Assembly: GCA_031291715.1 (NCBI GenBank)
Contig: JARLIN010000386.1
Span: forward strand, 1-43,257
DNA: 43,257 nucleotides
Reading direction: 5' to 3'
Source: Rhodopila sp.
GTDB taxonomy: Bacteria; Pseudomonadota; Alphaproteobacteria; Acetobacterales; Acetobacteraceae
Under the pieces are notes generated by a model. That model worked only from the letters and a program-made list of their open reading frames with translations. It did not search any database and had not been told where the DNA came from. Made by a program: the position numbers and the translations under genes. Below, piece after piece: positions 1 through 9,743 of the stretch; positions within the stretch are counted from its first letter, which is position 1, and the number at the start of each line of letters is the position of its first letter.

Positions 1-1
1 C

Positions 2-652
2 CTGCAGCAGACCGTGCCGATGCTGGATCGTGCGCTGCGCGCCATCCGCGACGTCACCGCCGCCGGTGGCCGCGTGCTGTTCGTCGGCACCAAGCGTGCC
101 GCGGCCGAGCATGTCGCCGACGCCGCCAAGCGCTGCGGGCAGTACTACATCAACCATCGCTGGCTCGGCGGCACGCTGACCAACTGGAAGACCATCACCG
201 GCTCGATCAAGCGCCTGCGCCAGATCGAAGAGCTCGTCGCCGGCGACACCCAGGGCCTGACCAAGAAGGAAGTCCTGGACATCACCCGCGACAAGGACAA
301 GCTGGATCGCGCGCTGGGCGGCATCAAGGACATGGGCGGCCTGCCGGACATTTTGTTCATCATCGACACCAACAAGGAAAAGCTGGCGGTTGAGGAAGCG
401 AACAAGCTGCACATCCCGGTCGTCGCCGTGCTGGACAGCAACTCCGACCCCACCGGCGTCACCTTCCCGATCCCCGGCAACGACGACGCGATCCGCGCCA
501 TCACCCTGTATTGTGACCTGGTTGCCGGCGCGGTGCTGGATGGCATCAGCGCTGAAATGGCCACCACCGGCATCGATATCGGCGCGCGGGAAGACCTGCC
601 GGCCGAGGTGCTGGCGGACGTGGAGCCCGAAGCCACCCCCACGACCGCCTGA
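2..652 (+). CDS. rpsB: 30S ribosomal protein S2 (5' end cut by window edge)
   Basis: S2 is a small-subunit ribosomal protein that helps hold S1 on the 30S subunit. The frame is open from base 2 and enters mid-protein at [15 protein letters not shown], so roughly the first 40-50 residues lie outside the window. Family hallmarks are [23 protein letters not shown] and [12 protein letters not shown], followed by the [17 protein letters not shown] segment. The GTG at 14 is an internal Val, not a start. tsf follows after 25 bp, the usual bacterial rpsB-tsf order. The C-terminal tail is acidic and ends in EATPTTA. Confidence 0.97.
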   Translation: MQQTVPMLDRALRAIRDVTAAGGRVLFVGTKRAAAEHVADAAKRCGQYYINHRWLGGTLTNWKTITGSIKRLRQIEELVAGDTQGLTKKEVLDITRDKDKLDRALGGIKDMGGLPDILFIIDTNKEKLAVEEANKLHIPVVAVLDSNSDPTGVTFPIPGNDDAIRAITLYCDLVAGAVLDGISAEMATTGIDIGAREDLPAEVLADVEPEATPTTA

Positions 653-677
653 ACCATTTTTCTCAGGAGATAAAGAC

Positions 678-1586
678 ATGGCCGCGATCACCGCTGCCCT
701 GGTGAAAGACCTGCGCGAGAAGACGGGCGCAGGCATGATGGACTGCAAGAAGGCGCTGACGGAAACCGACGGCGACCTCGAAACGGCCATCGACTGGCTG
801 CGCAAGAAGGGTCTCGCCGCCGCGGCAAAGAAGTCCGGCCGCGTCGCGGCCGAGGGCCTCGTCGCCGTCGCCTCGGCTCCGCTCAAGGCTGCGGTGGTCG
901 AAGTCAACGCCGAAACCGACTTTGTCGCCCGCAATGAAACGTTCCAGGCCTTCGTCGAAGCCTGCGCGAAGATCGCGCTGGATGTCGGGGAAGACCTGGA
1001 AGCGATCAAGGCCGCCCCGTTCCCCGGCACCGGCCGCACCGTGGCGGAGGAGCTCACTCACCTCGTCGCCACCATCGGCGAGAACATGAATCTCCGCCGG
1101 GCCCGGGTGTTGACCGTGTCGCAGGGCGTGGTCGCGACCTACGTCCATTCGGCGCTGAAGCCGGGTCTTGGCAAAATCGGCGTCCTCGCCGCGGTTGAAG
1201 GCCCCGGCGAGATCGCGACGCTGGAAACCCTCGGCCGTCAGGTTGGGATGCACGTCGCCGCCACCCGGCCGGAAGCGCTTGATATCGACGCCGTCGATCC
1301 GGCCGCGCTGGAACGCGAGCGTGCGGTGCTCAGCGAGCAGGCGCGCGCATCTGGCAAGCCTGAGAACATCATCGAGAAGATGGTCGATGGCCGCGTCCGC
1401 AAGTACTACGAGGAAGTGGTGCTGCTGGAGCAGGTGTGGGTGCATGACGGCGAGAGCCGCGTGCGCGCCGTGGTCAAGAAGGCCGGCGTCACCCTGACCG
1501 GCTTCGTCCGCTTCCAGTTGGGCGAAGGCATCGAGAAGCCGAAGGAAGACTTCGCCGCCGAAGTGGCCGCCACGGCGGGCGTCTGA
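678..1586 (+). CDS. tsf: Elongation factor Ts
   Basis: EF-Ts is the guanine nucleotide exchange factor that recycles EF-Tu-GDP to EF-Tu-GTP in the cytoplasm. The 302-residue length is normal. The N-terminal UBA-like part has [16 protein letters not shown], and the core signature [11 protein letters not shown] is present; both contact EF-Tu. The same frame is open far upstream, inside rpsB, but the ATG at 678 follows CAGGAGA (664-670) and gives the standard N-terminus [13 protein letters not shown]. It is probably co-transcribed with rpsB, and a hairpin follows before pyrH. Confidence 0.98.
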   Translation: MAAITAALVKDLREKTGAGMMDCKKALTETDGDLETAIDWLRKKGLAAAAKKSGRVAAEGLVAVASAPLKAAVVEVNAETDFVARNETFQAFVEACAKIALDVGEDLEAIKAAPFPGTGRTVAEELTHLVATIGENMNLRRARVLTVSQGVVATYVHSALKPGLGKIGVLAAVEGPGEIATLETLGRQVGMHVAATRPEALDIDAVDPAALERERAVLSEQARASGKPENIIEKMVDGRVRKYYEEVVLLEQVWVHDGESRVRAVVKKAGVTLTGFVRFQLGEGIEKPKEDFAAEVAATAGV

Positions 1587-1605
1587 CCAATCGGCGACTT
1601 GTTCG

Positions 1606-1641
1606 GAACGGGCGGTGCCACTACGGTGCCGCCCGTTCTTC
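1606..1641 (+). terminator. Hairpin between tsf and pyrH, possible terminator or attenuator
   Basis: GAACGGGCGG (1606-1615) pairs perfectly with CCGCCCGTTC (1629-1638), and the inner CAC/GTG can add three pairs. Only TTCTT follows, so the T-tract is weak. It may partly terminate or separate the rpsB-tsf transcript from the pyrH-frr transcript. Confidence 0.6.
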
Positions 1642-1660
1642 ATAACCCGGCGGGAGGCGC

Positions 1661-2383
1661 ATGACACAGGCAGCGATCTACAAGCGTGTTCTGCTGAAAC
1701 TGTCCGGGGAAGCGCTCATGGGCCGGCAGGAGTACGGTCTCGACAGCGACACGGTCGGCGCCATCGCCAACGACATCAAGGCAGTCGTTGCCATGGGCGT
1801 GCAGGTCTCCGTCGTAATCGGCGGCGGCAATATTTTTCGTGGCGTGTCCGGCGCCGCCACCGGCATGGACCGCGCCCAAGCTGACTACATGGGCATGCTC
1901 GCGACGGTGATGAACGCGCTCGCCGTGCAAGCCGCGTTGGAAAAGCGCAACGTCGCGACCCGGGTGCAGTCGGCCATCCCGATGGCCTCGGTCTGTGAGC
2001 CGTATATCCGCCGCCGCGCGGAACGGCACATGGAAAAGGGCAGGGTGGTGGTGTTCGCCGCCGGGACCGGAAACCCCTTTTTCACTACCGACACCGCGGC
2101 GGCATTGCGGGCTGCTGAAATGAAGTGCGACGCGCTGCTGAAAGGCACGCAGGTGGATGGGGTCTATACCGCCGACCCGCGCAAGGTTCTGAACGCGACG
2201 CGCTACGATCAACTCACCTATCTCGACGTGCTGGCAAACGACCTGGCGGTCATGGATGCCGCCGCGATCAGCCTGGCGCGGGAAAATCACCTGCCGATCA
2301 TTGTCTTCAATATCCACGCGCCCGGTGCCTTCGCACAGGTCATGCGGGGCGAGGGCGCGTTCACCCGGATCATCGAGAACTAA
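1661..2383 (+). CDS. pyrH: UMP kinase
   Basis: PyrH phosphorylates UMP to UDP with ATP, the first dedicated step to UTP and CTP. At 240 residues it has the normal length of the bacterial hexameric, amino-acid-kinase-fold enzyme. Visible motifs are the N-terminal KLSGEALMG, the Gly-rich [10 protein letters not shown], the UMP-binding [13 protein letters not shown] loop and [11 protein letters not shown]. The ATG at 1661 follows GGGAGG. frr starts 20 bp after its stop, so the two are likely co-transcribed. Confidence 0.98.
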   Translation: MTQAAIYKRVLLKLSGEALMGRQEYGLDSDTVGAIANDIKAVVAMGVQVSVVIGGGNIFRGVSGAATGMDRAQADYMGMLATVMNALAVQAALEKRNVATRVQSAIPMASVCEPYIRRRAERHMEKGRVVVFAAGTGNPFFTTDTAAALRAAEMKCDALLKGTQVDGVYTADPRKVLNATRYDQLTYLDVLANDLAVMDAAAISLARENHLPIIVFNIHAPGAFAQVMRGEGAFTRIIEN

Positions 2384-2403
2384 GGGAGTTGGGAGGCACC
2401 GTC

Positions 2404-2973
2404 ATGGCCACCGCGGACCTGAACAGCCTGAAACTGGACCTGACCCGCCGCATGGACGGCGCGATGGAAACCCTCCGGCGCGAATTCGCCGGCTTGCGCA
2501 CCGGCCGAGCCCACCCGGGCCTGCTGGAGCCGGTGAAAGTGGTCGCGTACGGGACCGAAATGCCACTTAACCAGGTCGGCACCGTCGGCACGCCCGAACC
2601 GCGCATGCTGACCGTGCAGGTCTGGGATAAGTCCATGGTCTCGGCCGTCGAGAAAGCGATCCGCGACTCCGGCCTCGGCCTCAACCCGGCCGCCGACGGT
2701 ATGCTGGTCCGGGTGCCGATCCCGCAGCTCACCACCGAACGGCGCAATGAACTCGCCAAGATGGCGCATAAATACGCTGAAGGTGCCAAGGTGGCGGTAC
2801 GCGGCGTCCGCCGCGATGGCATGGAGCAGATCAAAGGGCACGAAAAAAAGCACGAGATCGGCGAGGACCTGGCCAAGAACTGGTCCGACGAGGTGCAAAA
2901 ACTCACCGACCAATTCATTAAAAAGGTGGACGAAGCGCTCGTGGATAAGGAAAAAGACATCAGGCAGGTCTAA
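2404..2973 (+). CDS. frr: Ribosome recycling factor
   Basis: RRF works with EF-G to split post-termination ribosomes. The 189 residues match the family (about 185). It has the conserved [12 protein letters not shown] segment, the [14 protein letters not shown] stretch and the basic [11 protein letters not shown] part of the three-helix bundle. The frame extends upstream into pyrH, but the ATG at 2404, after GGGAGTTGGGAGGC, gives the expected start [17 protein letters not shown]. The 20-bp gap to pyrH supports coupling. Confidence 0.97.
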   Translation: MATADLNSLKLDLTRRMDGAMETLRREFAGLRTGRAHPGLLEPVKVVAYGTEMPLNQVGTVGTPEPRMLTVQVWDKSMVSAVEKAIRDSGLGLNPAADGMLVRVPIPQLTTERRNELAKMAHKYAEGAKVAVRGVRRDGMEQIKGHEKKHEIGEDLAKNWSDEVQKLTDQFIKKVDEALVDKEKDIRQV

Positions 2974-3075
2974 AGTGGGTCAAGAAACAGGATGCCGGTC
3001 ATCACCAAGCGGGTCACGGAGGCGTTCCGCAAACCGTCATCCGTAGCACCCTCGGGCCTCGCTTCGGAGAACATC

Positions 3076-3852
3076 GTGTCATCAGCCATCGCGGCGTCCC
3101 CGAACGTCGCCGCGGGCGTCTCTCCCAACGACGTCGCCGCGGCCGGCCAGATCGTCCCCGCCCACGTCGCCATCATCATGGACGGCAACGGCCGTTGGGC
3201 GAAATCGCGCGGCCTGCCGCGCATCGCCGGGCATCGGGAAGGCTCCCGTGCCGTCCGGCGGACGGTCGAAGCAGCGATCAGATCCGGTGTGTCATGGCTG
3301 ACCATCTACGCTTTCAGCAGTGAGAACTGGCGCCGCCCGGTCAGCGAGGTCCTGGACCTGACCGGCCTGTTGCGCCGCTACCTGAAGTCCGAGGTCGCCG
3401 AACTCAAGCAAAATGGTGTGCGCCTGCGCTTCATAGGTGACCGCTGCCGGTTCGATCCCGACATCCAGAGCGATCTGGAAGTGGCGGAGCGTGACACAGC
3501 GACGAATTCCAGGTTGAACCTCACCATCGCGCTGTCCTATGGCGCTCGGGCCGAGATCGCCGCGGCAGCGCGGGCCGCCGTGGAAGCAGTGCGCGCCGGA
3601 TGCCTGGATGCCGAGGCGCTGGGTGAGGACACGTTCGCTCGCTTCCTCGCGACGGCCGGCATGCCCGATCCCGACCTGATCATCCGCACCTCCGGGGAGC
3701 AGCGGCTTTCCAACTTCCTGCTTTGGCAGGCCGCTTACGCTGAATTGGTGTTTCTCGACGTGCTCTGGCCGGATTTCGACCAGACGTATTTCGATGCGGC
3801 GCTTGTGGAGTTTTCGCGGCGGGAACGGCGATTCGGCGCTCGCGGGGGCTAA
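3076..3852 (+). CDS. uppS: Polyprenyl (undecaprenyl) diphosphate synthase
   Basis: UppS adds isopentenyl diphosphate units to farnesyl diphosphate to make the C55 carrier lipid for peptidoglycan and LPS. Core motifs are VAIIMDGNGRWAK (catalytic Asp, substrate loop), TIYAFSSENWRRP, and IIRTSGEQRLSNFLLW near the C-terminus. Start choice is uncertain. The frame opens at an ATG at 2992 (286 aa) with no clear ribosome site. The GTG at 3076 has GGAGA five bases upstream and gives 258 aa, closer to the family's 230-260, so I prefer it. Either way an unusual Ala-rich N-terminal tail precedes the fold. Confidence 0.93.
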   Translation: MSSAIAASPNVAAGVSPNDVAAAGQIVPAHVAIIMDGNGRWAKSRGLPRIAGHREGSRAVRRTVEAAIRSGVSWLTIYAFSSENWRRPVSEVLDLTGLLRRYLKSEVAELKQNGVRLRFIGDRCRFDPDIQSDLEVAERDTATNSRLNLTIALSYGARAEIAAAARAAVEAVRAGCLDAEALGEDTFARFLATAGMPDPDLIIRTSGEQRLSNFLLWQAAYAELVFLDVLWPDFDQTYFDAALVEFSRRERRFGARGG

Positions 3853-3874
3853 GCCGACGCCCGCCGACCCATCC

Positions 3875-4720
3875 ATGCGAATTCCCTCGGTTCCGACTGC
3901 CGAGAGCCGGAAATCGGCCCGTTGGGGCGACCTTAGGCTGCGGGTTCTATCTGCCGCGGTGTTGGCGCCGCTCGCGCTGGGCTGTATCTGGCTCGGCGGA
4001 GTTGCCTTCGCCGGACTGGTCGCGTTGATCACGGTCGGCCTGGCTTTCGAATGGCTGGGCCTGTGCGGGCAGCGTGAGTCGCCGCTCGCGGTGCTGCTCT
4101 TCGCCGCTTTGCCGCTGGCTGTGGCACTGACCTTCCTGGGCTCCGCGACCGGCGCCATCGGTTTGTTGGCGGTCGCCACCGTCGCGGGAACCGCCCTCAC
4201 GCGCGGCATCGGCCCCGCTCGGCCGCTCGCCTTCGGTATCCCTTATCTGGGTCTGGGCGCGGTTGCGCTGGTGTGGCTGCGACAACCGCCGGAGAGTGGT
4301 GGCGTCAATGTGATCGTGCTGCTGCTGGTGGTGTGGGGGAGCGATATCGGTGCTTACCTCGCGGGTCGCGCTATTGGCGGCCCGCGCCTGGCCCCGGCGA
4401 TTTCCCCCGGTAAGACCTGGTCTGGCGCGGTTGGCGGCCTTGTCGCGGCGGCCGCCGTCGGTTCCGCCTCGGCGGTGATTCTGGGGCATGGGGCGGCAGT
4501 TTGGCGACCAATCGCCTTTGCTATGCTGATTGGTTGTATTAGTCAGGCAGGGGATCTTTTCGAGAGCCTGCTGAAACGCCACTTCGGCGTAAAGGATTCT
4601 GGCGCTTTGATACCTGGCCACGGCGGCCTTCTGGATCGGCTGGATGCGTTACTGGCCGCGGCCCCAACTGGGGCACTTTTGGCGCTTGTCCTCGGACGTG
4701 GAGTATTTCTTTGGGAATGA
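3875..4720 (+). CDS. cdsA: Phosphatidate cytidylyltransferase (CDP-DAG synthase)
   Basis: CdsA is an inner-membrane enzyme that converts phosphatidic acid and CTP to CDP-diacylglycerol, the precursor of all major phospholipids. The 281-residue protein is mostly hydrophobic helices. Near its C-terminus it carries the family signature: KRHFGVKDSG, then PGHGGLLDRLDAL with the metal-binding Asp. The ISPGKTWSG loop is also present. I start it at the ATG at 3875, 22 bp after uppS. The same frame is open back to 3794, but that overlaps uppS. Its stop overlaps the dxr start as ATGA. Confidence 0.95.
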   Translation: MRIPSVPTAESRKSARWGDLRLRVLSAAVLAPLALGCIWLGGVAFAGLVALITVGLAFEWLGLCGQRESPLAVLLFAALPLAVALTFLGSATGAIGLLAVATVAGTALTRGIGPARPLAFGIPYLGLGAVALVWLRQPPESGGVNVIVLLLVVWGSDIGAYLAGRAIGGPRLAPAISPGKTWSGAVGGLVAAAAVGSASAVILGHGAAVWRPIAFAMLIGCISQAGDLFESLLKRHFGVKDSGALIPGHGGLLDRLDALLAAAPTGALLALVLGRGVFLWE

Positions 4721-5913
4721 ACGTCGCTCACCTTTCTTCTACCCAGCAGACGGGGGCGCGGTCGGTCACCGTCCTCGGCAGCACCGGTAGCGTGGGAACC
4801 CAGACGGTCGAATTGCTGGCGGCTGACCCGGACCATTTCCAGGTACGGGCGCTGGTGGCCGGCCGCAACGCGGCGTTACTGGCCAAACAGGCAATCGCGT
4901 TAGGCGCCGAGATCGCCGTGGTCGCCGATCCCGCCGCATATTCGGCGCTGCGCGAGGCATTGGCCGGAACCGGGATCGAAGTCGCCGCGGGCGCCGAAGC
5001 GGTCGTCCAGGCAGCCGCGCTGGAAGCGGACTGGACAATGGCGGCGATTACCGGCGCCGCGGGCCTTGCCCCCACGCTCGCCGCGATCCGGCGCGGTGCC
5101 TATGTGGGCCTGGCCAACAAAGAGGCGCTGGTCTGCGCCGGTGACGTGATGCTGCGCGCGGTACGCGAAGCCGGTGCGACGTTGTTGCCGGTCGATTCCG
5201 AGCACAATGCCATTTTCCAGTCACTCGCCGATGGCAACCATGGCGCGGTGGAAAAGATCGTGCTGACTGCGTCCGGTGGTCCGTTCCGTATGTCCAGCCT
5301 GGAGGAGATGGCTCGCGCCACACCCGAGGCCGCGTTGCGCCACCCGGTCTGGTCCATGGGCGCCAAGATCAGCATCGATTCCGCGACCATGATGAACAAG
5401 GGGTTGGAGCTGATAGAGGCCGCCCGCCTGTTCGACCTGGACGAAACCGCGATCGACGTCCTGGTGCATCCCCAATCCGTCATCCACGGTATGGTTTATT
5501 ACCATGATGGCTCCGTCCTCGCGCAGCTTGGCTCCCCGGACATGCGCATCCCGATCGCCCATACGCTCGCCTGGCCGCGACGCATGGCGACGGCATCGCG
5601 CCGGTTGGACCTGGCCGCGATAAGCCGCCTGGAATTCGCCGCGCCCGATCTTGTCAGGTTCCCGGCCCTCCGCCTCGCGAGAGAAGTGTTGCAAGCCGGC
5701 GCCGGAACCCCCACCATTCTGAACGCGGCGAATGAGGTTGCCGTCGAGGCTTTCCTGCAAAGGCGTATCGGTTTCCTCGATATAGCCGAGACCGTCGGGC
5801 GTGTGCTCCAACATCTGGGCACACCGAAGGCGGACACGTTGGACGACGTGGTCGCCCTCGACGCAATCGCACGCCGGACTGCCAATGACGTGATGCCCGC
5901 CCGCGCCGCATGA
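4717..5913 (+). CDS. dxr: 1-deoxy-D-xylulose 5-phosphate reductoisomerase
   Basis: Dxr (IspC) converts DXP to MEP with NADPH, the committed step of the non-mevalonate isoprenoid pathway that feeds UppS. The 398 residues have the NADPH-binding GSTGSVGTQT, the metal/substrate motif LPVDSEHNAIFQ, SGGPFR, MNKGLELIEA, VHPQSVIHGMV and NAANEVAVEAF. The ATG at 4717 overlaps the cdsA stop (ATGA), so I prefer it to the TTG six bases earlier. GGGA sits directly before it and GTGGAG lies 13 nt upstream. Confidence 0.97.
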   Translation: MNVAHLSSTQQTGARSVTVLGSTGSVGTQTVELLAADPDHFQVRALVAGRNAALLAKQAIALGAEIAVVADPAAYSALREALAGTGIEVAAGAEAVVQAAALEADWTMAAITGAAGLAPTLAAIRRGAYVGLANKEALVCAGDVMLRAVREAGATLLPVDSEHNAIFQSLADGNHGAVEKIVLTASGGPFRMSSLEEMARATPEAALRHPVWSMGAKISIDSATMMNKGLELIEAARLFDLDETAIDVLVHPQSVIHGMVYYHDGSVLAQLGSPDMRIPIAHTLAWPRRMATASRRLDLAAISRLEFAAPDLVRFPALRLAREVLQAGAGTPTILNAANEVAVEAFLQRRIGFLDIAETVGRVLQHLGTPKADTLDDVVALDAIARRTANDVMPARAA

Positions 5914-5938
5914 TGACCCTGACCCGAAAGCCAAAACC

Positions 5939-7114
5939 GTGCTGAAGGCTTTTTCCAATCCCGCCGACTTCGTTGTCGTGCTCATTCAGAGGCTCGTGGA
6001 CCTTGTAGGTCCATTTTCCACGTTCCTCCGCAGCGCCGCGGCATTCGTTGTCGTCCTCGGCGTACTCGTTTTCGTGCACGAGTTCGGTCACTATCTGGCG
6101 GCCCGTTGGCGCGGCGTCCGGGTAGAGGCTTTTTCGATCGGATTCGGCCGGGCGATTACCTCCTGGACCGACCGCCGCGGCACCGTCTGGAAGTTGTCGT
6201 GGCTCCCGCTGGGCGGCTACGTGAAGCTGCACGGTCAGGAACGTCCCCAGGACGTGCCGGATGAAGTTCGGGCGAAATGGGTTCCCGGCGAGACTTTTCA
6301 CGACAAACCAGTGCTGTCCCGTGCGATCATCGTCGCGGCGGGCCCGATCGCCAACTTCGTGCTGGCGATGGTGGCGTTCGCCGTGCTGTTCATCGCCATC
6401 GGCCAACCGGTCACCCTGCCGGTCGTTGGTGACGTGCTGCCGAACAGCGCCGCTGCCCGTGCTGGCCTGATGGTAAATGACCGGATCGTCTCGATCGGGG
6501 GCCAAACGATCGCCACGTTCGAGGATCTGCAACACATCATCACCATCCACCCCGCCGAAACACTGTCGATGACGATCAAGCGCGATGGTGCCGACCGGCA
6601 GGTTGCGGTGACCACCGACGCGCGCGAGTCCGGCGGCCAGCAGGTCGGGCTGCTGGGAGTTCGGGGCGGCGCGGTTGAATATCGGCCGGTGAGCGTGCCA
6701 GGCGCGCTGTGGGGTGGCGTGCGGCAGACATGGTTGATCACCGAGGAGACCTTCAGCGGCCTCGCCCAAATGATCGGCGGTACCCGGGGCACCGATGACC
6801 TCGGCGGCCCGCTGCGCATCGCTCAGCTTTCCGGGCAGGTCGCCCAGCTTGGCGTCGCCAGCCTGATTTCGTTCATCGCGGTGTTGTCCGTGAATCTCGG
6901 GTTGATCAACCTGTTTCCGGTCCCCGTGCTCGATGGCGGGCATCTGCTCTTTTATCTGGCCGAAGCGCTGCGCGGGCGGCCGTTGCCACAACGGGCACAG
7001 GAATATGGGTTCCGCGCGGGCCTCGCTTTTCTTGCCTGTCTGTTCGTCTTCGCGACATGGAACGACCTGACTCATCTTGGCTTGTTCCGCTGGGTCGCCG
7101 GCCTGATCGGCTGA
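5939..7114 (+). CDS. rseP: RIP metalloprotease RseP (site-2 protease)
   Basis: RseP is an inner-membrane zinc protease that cleaves transmembrane substrates, classically anti-sigma factors of the envelope stress response. The zinc motif HEFGH lies in the first membrane helix. The second membrane motif, VPVLDGGHLLFY, supplies the third ligand. A PDZ domain lies between them (around GDVLPNSAAARAGLMVNDRIVSI), and 391 residues fits a one-to-two-PDZ family member. The start is the GTG at 5939, 25 bp after dxr; no in-frame ATG lies upstream. The placement between dxr and bamA is typical for alphaproteobacteria. Confidence 0.95.
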   Translation: MLKAFSNPADFVVVLIQRLVDLVGPFSTFLRSAAAFVVVLGVLVFVHEFGHYLAARWRGVRVEAFSIGFGRAITSWTDRRGTVWKLSWLPLGGYVKLHGQERPQDVPDEVRAKWVPGETFHDKPVLSRAIIVAAGPIANFVLAMVAFAVLFIAIGQPVTLPVVGDVLPNSAAARAGLMVNDRIVSIGGQTIATFEDLQHIITIHPAETLSMTIKRDGADRQVAVTTDARESGGQQVGLLGVRGGAVEYRPVSVPGALWGGVRQTWLITEETFSGLAQMIGGTRGTDDLGGPLRIAQLSGQVAQLGVASLISFIAVLSVNLGLINLFPVPVLDGGHLLFYLAEALRGRPLPQRAQEYGFRAGLAFLACLFVFATWNDLTHLGLFRWVAGLIG

Positions 7115-7355
7115 ACGCCCCGAGTCGCGACCTCGGCCGAAAGGTTTCGCCGCCGGTGCGGTGAAACATGCGGATATGGCAAGAAAAACAATTTTTCAAA
7201 ACAAAGGCTTATACGAACTGTGACAGATCGGTCGTAGGCGAACGCCGCTACTAGCATCTGTGACGACCCATCGCTATGGTGCGCCGCGTGTGCAAAGCAC
7301 CGCCTGTTGAAGTCCGCTTTTCTTAATCGCGCGTGCCGTTGGGGAGACCAGCCTG

Positions 7356-9743
7356 TTGTTGACGATCCGTGCTGTGCGGTTTGTCGCCGCCTGCCTGATG
7401 CCATTGCTGGTCATCGGAAGTGCTGCCGCTCAAAATCCGCCCCCCGCCCGGCCTCCGGCCCCCCGGACGCCTGTGCCCCGGCCGACACCGGCTTCCACCG
7501 CCGGCGTCATCGCGTCGATCAAGGTGGAGGGCAATCAGCGGATCGAGGACGGCACCATCCGTTCCTACTTGCTGGTGCAGCCGGGTGACCGGTTCGACCA
7601 GGATCGGCTGGATCGCAGTCTAAAGACGCTCTACGCGACGGGGCTGTTCCAGGACGTCCGGCTCGGCCGCGTTGGCGACACGCTGGTCGTAAGGGTGGTG
7701 GAAAACCCGATCGTAAACCGCGTGGCATTCGAGGGGAACCACAAGCTCAGCGACGACCAGCTGCGGCCGGAGATGCAGTTGCGGCCCCGTTCCGTGTTCA
7801 CGCCGGCGCTGGCGGAAACCGACCGGCAACATATCCTCGATATGTATGCCAAGCGCGGTTACTACGACGCCAATGTCGAGCCGAAGATCATTCACCTGGA
7901 CCAGAACCGCGTCGATGTCGTGTTTCAGATCAATGACGGCTCGGCCACACTGATCAGCAAGATCGTGGTGAATGGCAACAAGGCGTTTAGCGAGGACCGG
8001 CTGACGGAAGTCATCACGAGCCGCGAATCGCGCTGGTGGCGTTTCCTTTCTACCTCCGATCAGTATGATCCGGAGCGGTTGGCATACGACAAGGAGTTGC
8101 TGCGCCGGTTCTATCTGAAGAACGGGTATGCCGACATCCAAATCGTCGATGCGAGTGCGGAGTTGTCGCCTGACCGCAAGGGGTTCTTCCTGTCCTTCAC
8201 CGTAAACGAGGGGGCGCGGTACAAGGTCGGCAAAGTCACCATCAATTCGCAGCTTCGCAACCTCAGCGGCGTCGACCTGCGTCCGCAGCTGCAGTTGACC
8301 GAAGGGGACTGGTATGATGGTGACGCGGTGGGCCGGTCCGCCGATCTGATCGAGGAAGCGGTCCATAACCGAGGCTATGCGTTCGTCGAGGTCAAGCCGC
8401 GGGTCACCCGCGATGTCGAGAAGCATACGGTCGATCTGACATTCGACGTCGGCGAGGGGCCGCGCGTCTATGTGGAGCGCATCGACATTGTCGGCAACAC
8501 GCGCACCAAAGATAAGGTGATCCGCCGCGAATTCCGTTTGGCCGAGGGCGACCCGTACAGTGCTGAAGCCGTTCGGCGCTCCAAAACCCGGTTGACCGAC
8601 CTTGGCTATTTCCAGTCGGTCGATATCGCGACCAATCCGGGCTCGACCCCGGACAAGGCGGTGCTCGCGACCAATATCTCGGAAAAAGCGACCGGCGAAC
8701 TCTCTTTCGGTGGCGGCTATTCCACCGACGCCGGCGCGCTGGTCGATATCGGCCTGTCGGAGCGCAACCTGGTTGGAACCGGCGTTAACGCCAGCATCAA
8801 CGGCGTGCTGGCGCAGAAGCGCAGCTCCGTCAACGCATCCATCACCGATCCGTATTTCCTGGATCGCAATCTCATTGCCGGCGCCGACATCTTTCTTATC
8901 CAGACCGACTATCTGGGCACCGAGCCGTATGACGAGCGGCGGGCAGGTTTCTCCCTCCGCCTCGGCTACGAGTTCAACGAACATCTGCGGCAGGTGTGGA
9001 GCTACTCGCTGGTCGATCGTGATGTGTACAACGTTTACTCGGGTGCGAGTCCATTCATCCTGAATGAGGCCGGCACGACCTTGCTGTCGCAGGTCAGTCA
9101 GGTACTGACGCTCGATTTCCGCGACAGCAAGGTCTATCCGCATTCGGGCTATATCGTAGAGCTCGGCACCGATTATGCGGGCCTTGGCGGCGATGCGCGG
9201 TTCCTCCGTGGCAACATCAACACCGCCTATTACATTCCCTTGGAACGCGTGTTCGGCAATCCGGATTGGGGCATCAAACTCGGGGCGAGCACCGGCTACA
9301 TGGATCTGCTGCCGGGTGGCCGAGAGGAAATCATCGACCGCTTCTTCCTGGGTGGCGACAATTTGCGCGGCTTCCAGACGGGCGGTGCCGGTCCACATGA
9401 CACCGTCTCCGGCGATCCGCTTGGCGGCCGCTTCATCTGGACCCAGACGACCGAACTGCGCTTTCCGCTGCCGGTGTCGCCTGATCTGGGCCTGAGCGGC
9501 CGGGCGTTCGTGGACGTGGGTGGGCTGACCCAGGCGTCGTTCAGGAGTTCCAGCGCTTGCCAAAGCAGCGCCAACGTGAGCTGCGAGATATCTCAATCAG
9601 CCACGCCGCGCCTGGGCGCGGGTGTCGGCATCTCCTGGCGCACCGCGTTTGGTTTGATAAATGTTGACTTGGCGCCGTTTGTGATCAAGCAACCAGGCGA
9701 TCAGACGCAAATCTTCCGATTTGGTTTCGGCACGAGGTTCTAG
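7356..9743 (+). CDS. bamA: Outer membrane assembly factor BamA
   Basis: BamA inserts beta-barrel proteins into the outer membrane. The 795 residues give a signal peptide (LTIRAVRFVAACLMPLLVIG, cleavage near AAAQ), a Pro-rich spacer, five POTRA repeats to about residue 430 (first begins IASIKVEGNQRIEDGTI) and a C-terminal barrel. The L6-loop motif appears as DNLRGFQTGG, and the protein ends in an aromatic FGFGTRF strand. The start appears to be the TTG at 7356, with GGGGAGA at 7341-7347; TTG may limit expression. A 241-bp gap separates it from rseP. The next gene overlaps by 1 bp. Confidence 0.96.
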   Translation: MLTIRAVRFVAACLMPLLVIGSAAAQNPPPARPPAPRTPVPRPTPASTAGVIASIKVEGNQRIEDGTIRSYLLVQPGDRFDQDRLDRSLKTLYATGLFQDVRLGRVGDTLVVRVVENPIVNRVAFEGNHKLSDDQLRPEMQLRPRSVFTPALAETDRQHILDMYAKRGYYDANVEPKIIHLDQNRVDVVFQINDGSATLISKIVVNGNKAFSEDRLTEVITSRESRWWRFLSTSDQYDPERLAYDKELLRRFYLKNGYADIQIVDASAELSPDRKGFFLSFTVNEGARYKVGKVTINSQLRNLSGVDLRPQLQLTEGDWYDGDAVGRSADLIEEAVHNRGYAFVEVKPRVTRDVEKHTVDLTFDVGEGPRVYVERIDIVGNTRTKDKVIRREFRLAEGDPYSAEAVRRSKTRLTDLGYFQSVDIATNPGSTPDKAVLATNISEKATGELSFGGGYSTDAGALVDIGLSERNLVGTGVNASINGVLAQKRSSVNASITDPYFLDRNLIAGADIFLIQTDYLGTEPYDERRAGFSLRLGYEFNEHLRQVWSYSLVDRDVYNVYSGASPFILNEAGTTLLSQVSQVLTLDFRDSKVYPHSGYIVELGTDYAGLGGDARFLRGNINTAYYIPLERVFGNPDWGIKLGASTGYMDLLPGGREEIIDRFFLGGDNLRGFQTGGAGPHDTVSGDPLGGRFIWTQTTELRFPLPVSPDLGLSGRAFVDVGGLTQASFRSSSACQSSANVSCEISQSATPRLGAGVGISWRTAFGLINVDLAPFVIKQPGDQTQIFRFGFGTRF

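Noticed and set aside
5654..7075. 473-codon minus-strand frame over dxr and rseP
   Set aside because: Antisense of two well-supported genes.
7620..9596. 658-codon open frame on the minus strand across bamA
   Set aside because: It is the antisense shadow of a certain gene; GC-rich codon use keeps the opposite strand open. No domain or ribosome site.
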